From GCA-020343675 sp964462945 (GTDB lineage Bacteria > Planctomycetota > Phycisphaerae > Sedimentisphaerales > Anaerobacaceae): DNA of 64,000 nucleotides. Below the pieces are notes generated by a model. That model did not search any database. It had not been told where the DNA came from and saw only the letters and a program-made list of their open reading frames with translations. The stretch covers positions 1-64,000 of the forward strand of contig CAYWZW010000003.1 in NCBI GenBank assembly GCA_964462945.1, in the 5' to 3' direction. Made by a program: the position numbers and the translations under genes. Numbering within the stretch: the first letter of the stretch is position 1; the number at the start of each line of letters is the position of its first letter. Shown one piece after another: positions 23,926 through 32,764 of the stretch.

Positions 23926-25620
23926 TTAGCCGGTCAGCAGCTCGAATTCCTCCCTGCTGAGCGATTGTCTGAGCTTCTGCAGGGCCGTCAGCTCGATCTG
24001 GCGGATTCTTTCTTTGCTCAGGCCGAGCTCTTCGCCGATTTGCTTAAGGGTCTTTGTCTGCTTCCTTACGGGTGAGCCGACCAGGCCGAACCGATTCAAG
24101 ATGACGTACTGCTCGCGTTCATCCAGCTCGTTCTCGATCACCGCAGACAGGCCGCGCCGGGTTTTTTCCGTGGACGCAACATCGTCCACTAATCGCGTCC
24201 GCAAATCGCGCTCCATGTCGCCGAGCGAACCTGCTCTGGCCCTTGTCATGGTGGTGCCTTTTCCGGACAGCTTGGCATACTCTTTGGCTATGTTCAACGC
24301 GGCGCGCCTGCTGAATCTGATGCCTTTGGTATAATTGAATTCCTCCACCGCGTTGATCAATGCGAAATTGCCCTTGCTGACCAGCTCACTAAAGTCCGCG
24401 CCCGTTCGCATGTGTTTGCCTGCGATGCTGATTACAAGCCGCAGGTTGGCCTCAATTATTTTTCTTTTGATCTCTTCAGCTTGGGCCAGACAGCCTTCTA
24501 TCTTGGCTAATTGAGTGCCCGAAACACGAGTCAGTTTGATGCCGGCCCGCTTTTGGCAGACCAGGAATTTCAAATAGTTGTATCTGCGGAACAGCTCGAC
24601 TTCGCGCTCTCTGGTCAGCAGGGGGGTATCCTTCAATACCTGCAAGTATTCGGGAACGAAGCACTCGCCGGCCAGCTCGAAAGGCTCAATCGCCTTTGTT
24701 TGCACCTTCTCCCCCATGTCGATAGGCTTTGAGAGAATTTTTTCCTCGGCGTCTTGTTCGAGGAACTCATCGCCGGGGACGAACTCGATCTTGGCGGCCA
24801 GAAGCGCCTTCGCCCTTCGTCGATTGATAATGCGGTATATCGAGCTTTTGTTCCGATTGAAACGCTCCATCAGCTCTTTGACGGCACAACCCTGTTTAAA
24901 CAGTCTGTAGATCTCAGCGGCCTGTGCCGGCTCGATTGCGCCGGTGGACCTCTTAAGGACGGTCTTGCCCGGATTGGCCTTCTCGTAATTGAGCAGCGTA
25001 TATCGGATGGTTTCATGACACTTGCCGGTCTTGGCGCTGATCCTGTTGATGATCTGATGGCGTGACAGGTTCGTGGCTGCACTGAGCTTGGCGGCCTGCT
25101 TTATGATCTGACGTTTCTGCCCGTCTGTCAGCCGGGCAACGCCTTTAACCTGGCGGAAAAGGTCCGGATTTGCGTCGAAGAATTTATCGACCGTTGACTG
25201 CAAAAAGCCGAAACGTTTTACGCCGTCATCAAAAACGTACTTTTGGGCGATCAGGCCTCGCTTTCGCCAGCGAGAGATCGTTTTTGTTGAAACGCGCAAG
25301 GCTTTTGCAAGCTCTCCGATTGCGTAAATCTTCTGGTTTTGCTCGGCGGCCGGACGAGCGAGCTGACCGCTCAGTTTGGATATGAAAATCCGCAGGTCTT
25401 CCAGCAGCTCATCGCCCTTAACGAGCTCGCCCTCAGCGGCGCTCTTGGGCCCAAACCCCGTGATGCGAAAGCAGACAAACTCGAAAGGATACTCCTTGTC
25501 CTTGTCGATGATCGCAAAAAGCTCCTCGGCGGCGTCGAGCTGCTTTCGCCGCTTGTTCTCCGGTGTAAAACGAAGCTGCATCAACAATTGCGCCAAGTTC
25601 TGACTCTTTATCTTCCGCAT
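23926..25620 (-). CDS. Sigma-70 family factor with N-terminal helix-turn-helix extensions
   Basis: The 564-residue protein has a non-standard N-terminal half. Residues 1-90 are a conserved-looking unknown domain, about 95-150 a MerR/excisionase-like HTH (YAIGELAKALRVSTKTISRW), and about 165-270 two further HTH-like segments (NLSRHQIINRISAKTGKCHE; CAVKELMERFNRNKSSIYRI). The sigma part starts near 325: a 1.2-like segment, region 2 (IIEANLRLVISIAGKHMRTG to FNYTKGIRFS), and region 4 (LDEREQYVILNRFGL and KQIGEELGLSKERIRQIELT). Region 3 is short or missing. It probably recognises special promoters, but its regulon is unknown. Its 3' end is duplicated at 22511-22686. Confidence 0.85.
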   Translation of the reverse strand: MRKIKSQNLAQLLMQLRFTPENKRRKQLDAAEELFAIIDKDKEYPFEFVCFRITGFGPKSAAEGELVKGDELLEDLRIFISKLSGQLARPAAEQNQKIYAIGELAKALRVSTKTISRWRKRGLIAQKYVFDDGVKRFGFLQSTVDKFFDANPDLFRQVKGVARLTDGQKRQIIKQAAKLSAATNLSRHQIINRISAKTGKCHETIRYTLLNYEKANPGKTVLKRSTGAIEPAQAAEIYRLFKQGCAVKELMERFNRNKSSIYRIINRRRAKALLAAKIEFVPGDEFLEQDAEEKILSKPIDMGEKVQTKAIEPFELAGECFVPEYLQVLKDTPLLTREREVELFRRYNYLKFLVCQKRAGIKLTRVSGTQLAKIEGCLAQAEEIKRKIIEANLRLVISIAGKHMRTGADFSELVSKGNFALINAVEEFNYTKGIRFSRRAALNIAKEYAKLSGKGTTMTRARAGSLGDMERDLRTRLVDDVASTEKTRRGLSAVIENELDEREQYVILNRFGLVGSPVRKQTKTLKQIGEELGLSKERIRQIELTALQKLRQSLSREEFELLTG

Positions 25621-25652
25621 AGTTTAGTGCTCATTCTACCAGAATCGGGCGC

Positions 25653-25679
25653 AAAAAAACAGCCGCGTAAACGGCTGTT
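25653..25679 (-). terminator. Rho-independent terminator after the corrinoid protein gene
   Basis: On the minus strand the stem aacagccg / cggctgtt (perfect 8 bp, 6-base loop) is followed by a run of seven T. It lies 62 bases beyond the stop of the gene at 25741-26367, whose transcript it would end before the sigma gene. Confidence 0.85.
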
Positions 25680-25740
25680 CTCAAGTCTCACCGTAAGGTC
25701 GGTAGTATCTTTGCAGGGCTTCACGCAAAGGTCTTGTTGT

Positions 25741-26367
25741 TCAGGCGACGAGGCTCTTGGCCATATCGACGGCCGAGGCGGCATCCGGCGCGTAGCCATC
25801 GGCGCCGATTCTGTCGGCGTAATCCTGGGTGACCGGCGCCCCGCCTATCATCACCTTGACCGAAACGCCGGCGTTCTTCAGCGCCTTGACGGTTCGTTCC
25901 ATGCCCGGCATGGTCGTCGTCAGAAGCGCGCTTATACCGATCAACTGGGCATCCGACGCTTTGACCTGCTCGACGAACTTTTCAGGCCCGACATCGACGC
26001 CAAGGTCGATCACCTCAAAGCCTGCTCCTTTGAGCATCATCGCAACCAGGTTTTTGCCGATGTCGTGCAAATCGCCCTGCACAGTGCCAATCAGCAGCCT
26101 TCCGACCGGCTCGACGCCGGCCTTGACAAGCTCCGGCTCAAGAATCTCCATCGCCATTTTCATCGCCCGCGCAGCGATGAGGACTTCAGGGATATAAATC
26201 TCATTCTTTTTGAAACTGGCGCCAACGACGTCCATACCTGCGATGAGTCCGTCATCGAGAACGCTCTTGGCCGCCGTGCCTTCTTTAAGAGCTGCTTTGG
26301 TAATTCGCACCGCGGCGTTTTGGTCCCCTCTTATAACTGCATCAGCTAATGTCTTCAAATCTGCCAT
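25741..26367 (-). CDS. Corrinoid (B12-binding) methyl carrier protein
   Basis: The 208-residue protein has the N-terminal four-helix cap domain (ADAVIRGDQNAAVRITKAAL) and the B12-binding domain with the base-off histidine motif GDLHDIGKNLVAMMLKGAGF (about residues 93-112), then GVDVGPEKFVEQVK and a C-terminal GGAPVTQDYADRIGADGYAP. It resembles MtaC/MtbC-type corrinoid proteins that carry methyl groups from methylated compounds. No methyltransferase partner (MtaB, MtbB or MtrH type) is adjacent, so the substrate is unknown. It has SD GAGGT and its own terminator, hence a single-gene unit divergent from the ETF operon. Confidence 0.92.
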   Translation of the reverse strand: MADLKTLADAVIRGDQNAAVRITKAALKEGTAAKSVLDDGLIAGMDVVGASFKKNEIYIPEVLIAARAMKMAMEILEPELVKAGVEPVGRLLIGTVQGDLHDIGKNLVAMMLKGAGFEVIDLGVDVGPEKFVEQVKASDAQLIGISALLTTTMPGMERTVKALKNAGVSVKVMIGGAPVTQDYADRIGADGYAPDAASAVDMAKSLVA

Positions 26368-26713
26368 TCCAGTTTACCTCAACAAGAACAAACGATCCTG
26401 CTCACATTTCCTTATCCGACATAGTTCAGACCGTGATTAAACATTATTTTCCTGTCCAAGACAAGCCCTAAAATGAAAGTTTTTGACCGCACGAAGCTGT
26501 TCTTACAATCGCGGCAGAAAAACGTGTACAGAATCAATTTATGTTACTTGAAAAGGTCTCAAGCCGTGATTATAACTGTGGCTTTTTAATCCCTACGGTT
26601 GTTTGCTCTGCATACGTCGTCTTGATGACAAGACAGTTATGTGTTAAGTTTTTGCGTTGAGTTCTCAGACAAATTGAAACCGAACACGGTCAATAAGATA
26701 CGAGATACGAAAG
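26368..26713. other. Intergenic region between corrinoid protein and ETF operon
   Basis: These 346 bases separate two divergent genes and must hold both promoters. The region is AT-rich near 26430-26560, but I could not single out a -35/-10 pair or a structured RNA with confidence. No coding frame is supported. Confidence 0.5.
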
Positions 26714-28810
26714 ATGAGTGACTACATAGTCTTGGTAAAACAGGTTCCTGACGTCTCACAGATCACCGACAATGCGTTCGACCCCGAGACCGGCACGCTT
26801 ATCCGAACCCGATTAGCCAGCGTCGTCAATGAGCTGGATGCCCAGGCTTTGGCTTTTGCGAGCTTCCTGAGGCGAATCAGCGGCGATCAGAACGGCCAGA
26901 TCATTGTCCTGACGATGGGCCCGCCAATGGCGGTGGAGGTCCTGCGCTACAGCTTGAGCAGATGTGCCGACAAAGTTGTGCTGCTTACGGATAGAGCTCT
27001 CGGGGGGGCAGACACCGTCGCAACGGCTAATCCTTTGGCCTTTGCCGTCAGAAAGATAGTCAAAGAAATCCTGAGAAACAATAATGATTATTACGTGGTC
27101 TGTGGGATGCAGTCGGTGGACGGAGATACCGCCCAGGTGCCGCCCCAAATGGCCGAGGAGCTTTCTCTGCCCTGCATCGCCTACGTGACCCATGCCGAAT
27201 TCAAGGGCAATCGCTTTGAGTTCACGCGCATTATCAGCGGAGGCAGCCAGGTCGTGGCACCCAGGAAATTGCCGGCGGTGATTACCGTCGCCAAGTACGA
27301 GTACCCTCTGTTTGCAGCATTTGCAAAAACCCGATGGGCGAGTGGAACCGAGGTGATTACCTGGGGCAGCGAGGATATCAAAGCGACGCACATCGGCGTG
27401 AAGGGTTCGAGGACGAGTGTGATACGGGTTTTCCCGCCGGGCAAGAGCAGCAGAAAATGTCAGCAGGTTAGCGACGCCAAATCGTTAGCTAAGCTGCTTG
27501 TTGATAGCTTCAAGAGCGGTGACGGCCAGGCCGGCCAGGGCCGGGACGCCGGGCCAAGCCGTTATGTCCTGCCCCTCAGACGGGCGAGTCTGTTTGACAG
27601 AAGTTTTGAGGGGACCCAAAAGGAGCAGGCGGATTATAAAATCCTGGCTGAAAAGCTGGATGAGCTCGGGGCAAAGAAGCCCGGCCAGATCGACGGCGCG
27701 GTTAAAGAGAAGATTCTTGCCGCCTCAGCCGGTCAATTCCATCAGAAAGCGCTGGACGATATGATCGACGGCCTCACGCGGACCGAGCCGGCGTTTAAGG
27801 GCGAAGTTTGGGTCGTTGCCGAGCATAGCGGCGGGATCGTTCACCCGGCGACGTTTGAGCTGACCGGCAAGGCTCGTGACCTTGCGGATTCGCTTGAGAC
27901 GCAAGTGGGGGTATGTTTGGCTGGCTACGCGGTTGAACCGATGGCCCAAGAGCTGATCGCCGCCGGGGCGGACAACGTCTATGTCGTCGAGGACAAACTG
28001 CTGCGAGTGTTCGACCCCGCGGCGTATCGCAAGGCGATTGCCGATGTGATTGGCACGTATTGGCCGCAGATTGTTCTCTACGCCGCTACGCCCCAGGGCC
28101 GGATGCTTGCCCCGATGGTTTCGTACCGGGTGGGCTGCGGCCTGACGGCCGACTGCACCGGGCTGGATATTCGAGACAGCTCGCGAAAAGGAGATATCGG
28201 CCTGCTCCTGCAGACGCGACCGGCGCTGGGCGGCAACGTCATGGCTACGATTCGCACCAAAGATTCAAAATCGCAGATGGCTACGGCCCGGCCGGGTGTC
28301 ATGAAGAGAATCCCCGCCGACCCGTCCAGAAAAGGCAAGGTCATCAAACACAAGGTCGAGCTTTCACAGGATGACATCAGCCTGGAGATCATAAAGACGG
28401 AATCAGGGGCGGGGCGTGTGAACTTTGGCGCCAGTGTGATCGTCAGTGGCGGCAAGGGCATGCAGAGCAGAGACAACTACGAGCAGCTCGTAGGGGCGCT
28501 CTGCGAGGCATTGGCCAGGAAGCTGGATACGAAGGTCGAGAGAGGCGCCTCGCGGGCGGCAATAGAGCAGGGCTTTATCGAACGTGTGCACCAGGTCGGA
28601 CAAACCGGCACGTCCGTCGGGCCGAAACTTTACGTTGCACTGGGAATATCCGGCGCCATTCAACACATGATCGGCGTCGCCAACACCGAGACGATCGTCG
28701 CCATCAACAGCGACCCGAACGCGCCGATATTCAAGCAGTGTGATTACTATATCGTTGGAACCGTGGAAGACATAATACCTCGGCTGGTGGAAGCCCTGGG
28801 CACGGTGTAA
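26714..28810 (+). CDS. Electron transfer flavoprotein, beta and alpha subunits fused
   Basis: This 698-residue protein joins both ETF subunits. Residues 1-about 255 are EtfB (MSDYIVLVKQVPDVSQITDN; LDAQALAFAS; GMQSVDGDTAQVPPQMAEEL), then a linker of about 100 residues, and about 365-698 are EtfA with the FAD-binding end (QTGTSVGPKLYVALGISGAI, NTETIVAINSDPNAPIF). ETF takes electrons from dehydrogenases such as acyl-CoA or N-methyl dehydrogenases. The next gene, 19 bases downstream, encodes ETF-quinone oxidoreductase. Separate subunit genes are the norm, so the fusion is unusual; no stop or frameshift is seen in the linker. The donor dehydrogenase is not in the window. Confidence 0.93.
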   Translation: MSDYIVLVKQVPDVSQITDNAFDPETGTLIRTRLASVVNELDAQALAFASFLRRISGDQNGQIIVLTMGPPMAVEVLRYSLSRCADKVVLLTDRALGGADTVATANPLAFAVRKIVKEILRNNNDYYVVCGMQSVDGDTAQVPPQMAEELSLPCIAYVTHAEFKGNRFEFTRIISGGSQVVAPRKLPAVITVAKYEYPLFAAFAKTRWASGTEVITWGSEDIKATHIGVKGSRTSVIRVFPPGKSSRKCQQVSDAKSLAKLLVDSFKSGDGQAGQGRDAGPSRYVLPLRRASLFDRSFEGTQKEQADYKILAEKLDELGAKKPGQIDGAVKEKILAASAGQFHQKALDDMIDGLTRTEPAFKGEVWVVAEHSGGIVHPATFELTGKARDLADSLETQVGVCLAGYAVEPMAQELIAAGADNVYVVEDKLLRVFDPAAYRKAIADVIGTYWPQIVLYAATPQGRMLAPMVSYRVGCGLTADCTGLDIRDSSRKGDIGLLLQTRPALGGNVMATIRTKDSKSQMATARPGVMKRIPADPSRKGKVIKHKVELSQDDISLEIIKTESGAGRVNFGASVIVSGGKGMQSRDNYEQLVGALCEALARKLDTKVERGASRAAIEQGFIERVHQVGQTGTSVGPKLYVALGISGAIQHMIGVANTETIVAINSDPNAPIFKQCDYYIVGTVEDIIPRLVEALGTV

Positions 28811-28829
28811 ATGAGAGGTGGAATAAAAA

Positions 28830-30500
28830 GTGCCAGACAACAAGAACTACAGCAAAGTGTCCGTCTTGGTCGTTGGCGCCGGGCCTGCCGGTCTGGCCGC
28901 CGCGATCCAGCTCAAGACAACAAAGCCTGACGTGGACGTTTGTGTCGTGGAAAAGTCCGCCGATCTGGGCAATCACAATCTTTCCGGCGCGGTTTTGGAG
29001 GCCGAACCGCTGCACACGCTGTTGAACGCAGCCGCACCGGGATGGCAGGACAGTGACGCTGCCAAAGAGGTCCTTGCAAACAAGATCGACAAAGACGACA
29101 TCATGTTCTTCCTGGGTGAGAAGCTGGCGTTTAATATCTTCTTTGCCATCAAGCTCAGCAAGACGTTTGGCCTCGGCTTCGGCCAGATGATACACAAGGG
29201 CGACTATTCCATTTCGATAAGCAAGCTTACCAATTGGCTGGGCCGGATCGCGAAAAACCTCGGCGTCGAGGTGCTGACGGGCTTTGCGGCGCAGGACATT
29301 ATTCTCGACGGTTCGGGCGCCGTGGCCGTGGGCGTCAAACTCGTGGATCGGGGCCTCGATAAGGAAGGCCACAAGCAGCCCAACTACCTCGAAGGTGAGC
29401 TTATCAGTGCTGATTTTGTGGTGCTGGCCGAAGGATGCGACGGGCTGTTGACCGAGAAATTCGTGGAAAAAGCAAACCTGCGGCGGCAGAATCCGCAGTT
29501 GTATTCGGTGGGCGTAAAAGAGCTTATCAAGGTCAGTCCGCAGCAGTACGGCAAGTTTACCTCGGGCCGGGTCGTTCACGCCATGGGCTACCCGATCTGG
29601 ACGCCGGTCATCGGCCCCGGAATGTTCGGAGGCGGCATCGTATATGCCGGCGCCCAGGACCATCTGTCGGTGGGCATGATTGTCGGAGCCGACTGGAAAT
29701 ACTGCGACTTTAACGTGCAGGACGCACTGACGAATTTCAAGAATCACCGTTTCGTAAAACAGTTCATCGAAGGCGGCACAGTCGTTGAGGCCGGCGCGAA
29801 AATGATCCCCGAAGGCGGATACTACGCCATCCCCAGAGACCCGGAAACCGGCAGCATCGGCAAAGGCAACGTCATGATCCTGGGAGACAGTGCCGGCTTT
29901 GTCAATATGCTTAAAATCAAGGGCCTGCATAACGCAATCGACTCGGGGATGCAGGCGGCAAAAGCTATTGCCCGGACCCTCGATCATCCTGAAAGAGCAG
30001 CTTGCATTTATACGGAGTTAATTGACCAGTCGAACGTCGCCAAGGAGATGAAGTCGGCGAAGAGCTTCCGGCAGACGATTGCCAAGCTCGGACCTTTGTG
30101 GGGAATGCCGCTGTCGGTCCTGGGGGGGCTGCTGCCGAGGTTTGAGATTGAAAAAGATTACGAGGCCATGACGGTCGCTCGATATCGCCTCAAGCCCAAT
30201 CAGCACTTCGATAAAGACACCTTCACCGCTATGGCGGCCACCGAGCACCGTGAGGAACAGCCTTCACATCTGACAATCCTGGACGCCAAGACCTGCAAAA
30301 CCAAATGCACGCCGGCGTTCAACAGTCCCTGCATTACGTTTTGCCCGGCGGGCGTCTATGAGACGATTCACGACGAGGTCAAGCCGGCCAATCCGTCCAA
30401 CTGCCTGCACTGCAAGACCTGCCAGAGGAAATGTCCGTTTGATAATATCAGGTGGACGGCCCCGGAAGGTGGCGGTGGGCCGCGCTATAAGCGGATGTAA
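28830..30500 (+). CDS. Electron transfer flavoprotein-quinone oxidoreductase
   Basis: The 556-residue flavoprotein starts at GTG 28830, with GAGGTGG about 13 bases upstream. FAD is bound by SVLVVGAGPAGLAAAIQLKT; the middle has the ETF-QO quinone-site region, and the C-terminus holds a ferredoxin-like domain with FNSPCITFCPAGVYE and NCLHCKTCQRKCP, ligands for the [4Fe-4S] cluster. It passes electrons from reduced ETF to membrane quinone. Together with the fused ETF it forms a two-gene electron entry module. All expected motifs are present. Confidence 0.95.
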   Translation: MPDNKNYSKVSVLVVGAGPAGLAAAIQLKTTKPDVDVCVVEKSADLGNHNLSGAVLEAEPLHTLLNAAAPGWQDSDAAKEVLANKIDKDDIMFFLGEKLAFNIFFAIKLSKTFGLGFGQMIHKGDYSISISKLTNWLGRIAKNLGVEVLTGFAAQDIILDGSGAVAVGVKLVDRGLDKEGHKQPNYLEGELISADFVVLAEGCDGLLTEKFVEKANLRRQNPQLYSVGVKELIKVSPQQYGKFTSGRVVHAMGYPIWTPVIGPGMFGGGIVYAGAQDHLSVGMIVGADWKYCDFNVQDALTNFKNHRFVKQFIEGGTVVEAGAKMIPEGGYYAIPRDPETGSIGKGNVMILGDSAGFVNMLKIKGLHNAIDSGMQAAKAIARTLDHPERAACIYTELIDQSNVAKEMKSAKSFRQTIAKLGPLWGMPLSVLGGLLPRFEIEKDYEAMTVARYRLKPNQHFDKDTFTAMAATEHREEQPSHLTILDAKTCKTKCTPAFNSPCITFCPAGVYETIHDEVKPANPSNCLHCKTCQRKCPFDNIRWTAPEGGGGPRYKRM

Positions 30501-30804
30501 GAAGCGCGTGTAGCAAAAATCGAGAACCGGCTATTCCACAGAGAGTCCGTGTGTCGCAGCCCACAAGCGCTGCGGCCCCTATCTATTTGTGCACCTATAT
30601 AGGACCCACTAAATTGACAGCTCCCATAAAAACGCCGCAGTTCAGAACGTATGTCAAGGGTGGTATTTGAGGGGGCGGCTGAGGTGAAGCGGCCTCTTTG
30701 CAATGCCGACAATGAAGACATCGAAGGCAGAGAAGGAAAAGAGAATCCATTATTGTCGGCGGTCGTGATAGAATGCCAGATACCGCGGCCAACGAAGAGG
30801 GTGA
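30501..30804. other. Intergenic region after the ETF operon
   Basis: About 300 bases with no supportable gene. A weak hairpin (gcagc...gctgc, 30557-30573) lies downstream of the ETF-QO stop but has no T-run, so I do not call it a terminator. Confidence 0.4.
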
Positions 30805-31398
30805 ATGATGACGGCTCAGTCAAGGCAAACAAAAGTCCTTGTGGCCCTGCTGGTTTCAATCGCAGTCGGTACGCTCATCTTGAACGCCCTGGGCTATAAT
30901 CCTCCCTCCGCGGGCGCCTTTTGCCTTTCACGTTACTATCGTCTGGCCCCCGTCGAAAAAGCCGTCATCTGCGATGCCGCCCAGTACCGGGGACGCTGGC
31001 GGCGGATCGAAATCTACTGTAGCGGCGGCAGTTCCGAAGAGCAAACAAGAGGCGGCGCTTATGAGCGTGTTGGACCGTTGGATCCACTGAGCAGCGTTTG
31101 TGATAGTGAGGGCCTTAACTGCCATTTTGTCATTTTCAACGGGCGCACAGGGGAGGACGGCGAGATACAGCCGACGGAAAAATGGAAGCGACAATGCTCG
31201 GTGAATCATCAATCTCGCAGCGACAGGCAGCCGGCCTTGGCCGATGCACTGACTATTTTCATCTGCATCGTAACGGATGGCAAGATTGATCGCCCAACCG
31301 ACTTCCAGATGAAAAGGAGCGAGGCGCTCGTGGAAGAGCTATGCAGAAGGTTCAACGTCTGGCCCGAATCTATCCTATACCCCGATGTTTGGCGCTAA
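30805..31398 (+). CDS. Amidase_2-like protein, probably inactive, membrane-anchored
   Basis: The 197-residue protein has an N-terminal transmembrane helix (KVLVALLVSIAVGTLILNAL, about residues 9-28) and a domain whose spacing resembles N-acetylmuramoyl-L-alanine amidases: RWRRIEIYCSGGSSEE at the first strand, LNCHFVIFNGRTGEDGEIQP in the centre, then a late strand DALTIFICIVTDGKI and a final helix. In active relatives the first strand has a zinc-binding His (IVIHHS); here it reads EIYCSG, so the zinc site is incomplete. It could be a non-catalytic peptidoglycan-binding protein, fitting its place before mreB. Recognition is by eye and moderate. Confidence 0.55.
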   Translation: MMTAQSRQTKVLVALLVSIAVGTLILNALGYNPPSAGAFCLSRYYRLAPVEKAVICDAAQYRGRWRRIEIYCSGGSSEEQTRGGAYERVGPLDPLSSVCDSEGLNCHFVIFNGRTGEDGEIQPTEKWKRQCSVNHQSRSDRQPALADALTIFICIVTDGKIDRPTDFQMKRSEALVEELCRRFNVWPESILYPDVWR

Positions 31399-31673
31399 CA
31401 GCAGAGTCCCATACGCGGCTGCCGTAGTAGGTAGTAGTAAGGATGACAGCCGGAAACGTCCGCTCTTGCCATTTATGATTTCATATCGGACCCAGGAATT
31501 CTCCGTTCCTATAATAACGCCGATCTGACAAGCACGTGGCGGGTATGCCCGAACGGACAAATCTACGTAAAGTGGCTTTTTTCCAAAGCCGACCTACAAG
31601 TGATTTCGGTGCTTTGTCAGCGATAAACGGTCTGTTGGCGCCGGATAGATGAAAATTATGAAGGGAATCAAAG

Positions 31674-32750
31674 ATGCTGCCGGATATTCTATTGGGCTTA
31701 TTCAGTATGGACATGGGGATTGACCTCGGCACCTGCTCGACTCTGGTTTGTGTCCGCGACAAAGGCATTGTCCTCAACGAACCCTCCGTCGTTGCCGTCC
31801 GCAAGGGAACCAACATCGTCCTGAATAACGGGGAAGCCGTGGGGCTTGTTGCTCGCGAAATGTTGGGCAAGACGCCGGGCTCAATCAGTGCCATCAGACC
31901 TCTCAAAGACGGCGTGATCAGCGACTTTGAAGTCACGGAGGCCATGCTGGCCTATTTCATGCGCAAAGCGCAGGGAGGCAACGGATTTGTCAGACCCCGC
32001 GTAGTCATCGGTGTGCCCAGCGGAATAACTGACGTTGAACGTCAGGCGGTGATAAGTACCGCTGAACGCGCAGGGGCGCGCAAGGTCTATCTGGTGGAAG
32101 AGCCAATGGCGGCGGGAATAGGAGCGGGACTGCCCATTACGGACCCCACCGCTTCAATGATTGTCGATATCGGCGGCGGGACCACCGAGGTCGCCATCAT
32201 GAGTCTGGCCGATATCGCCACGTGCCGGTCAATTCGGGTCGGCGGCGATAAAATGGATGATGCGGTGGTCGGTCACCTCAAGAGGACCTACAACCTGCTT
32301 GTCGGCGAGGCAAGGGCTGAAAAAGTCAAGATACAAATCGGCTCTGCAGTTCCCCTCCAGGAGGAATTGACAATGGAAGTAGCCGGCAGGGACACTATCT
32401 CCGGAATGCCCAGAAAAATTATCATCACAAGCGAGGAAATTCGTGAGGCCCTCCGTGACCCCGTCGCTGCCATCATCGAGGCGGTCGCCTCCACGCTGGA
32501 GAAGGCCGAGCCCGAGTTGGCGGCCGATCTGATTGACAACGGCATACACATCTGCGGCGGCGGCTCGCTTCTGCGGGGAATGGATACTGCGTTGGCGAAC
32601 GCCACCGGCCTGAAAGTCCAGATCGTCGAAGACCCCTTGACCGCGGTAGCCAGGGGGACCAGCATCTACTTAGAGAATCTGGAGCTGTGGAAGGACACCA
32701 TGGACCGCAGCGAATCCAGATGGGATCAATATGCAGCGAATCGCGTGTAA
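31674..32750 (+). CDS. mreB: Rod shape-determining protein MreB
   Basis: The 358-residue actin-like ATPase has phosphate-1 MGIDLGTCSTLVCVRDKGIV (about residues 14-33), phosphate-2 MIVDIGGGTTEVAIMSLADI and the adenosine motif IHICGGGSLLRGMD. The N-terminus MLPDILLGLFSMDMGIDLG is a short amphipathic start typical of MreB. It forms membrane-bound filaments that guide peptidoglycan insertion. mreC follows after 14 bases; mreD, pbp2 and rodA are not adjacent. SD GAAGGGA precedes the ATG. Confidence 0.95.
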   Translation: MLPDILLGLFSMDMGIDLGTCSTLVCVRDKGIVLNEPSVVAVRKGTNIVLNNGEAVGLVAREMLGKTPGSISAIRPLKDGVISDFEVTEAMLAYFMRKAQGGNGFVRPRVVIGVPSGITDVERQAVISTAERAGARKVYLVEEPMAAGIGAGLPITDPTASMIVDIGGGTTEVAIMSLADIATCRSIRVGGDKMDDAVVGHLKRTYNLLVGEARAEKVKIQIGSAVPLQEELTMEVAGRDTISGMPRKIIITSEEIREALRDPVAAIIEAVASTLEKAEPELAADLIDNGIHICGGGSLLRGMDTALANATGLKVQIVEDPLTAVARGTSIYLENLELWKDTMDRSESRWDQYAANRV

Positions 32751-32764
32751 TACACGATACGATT

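Noticed and set aside
28731..29987. 418-residue minus-strand frame opposite the ETF-QO gene
   Set aside because: It is a GC-driven antisense shadow: the plus-strand genes there have clear family motifs, this frame has none.
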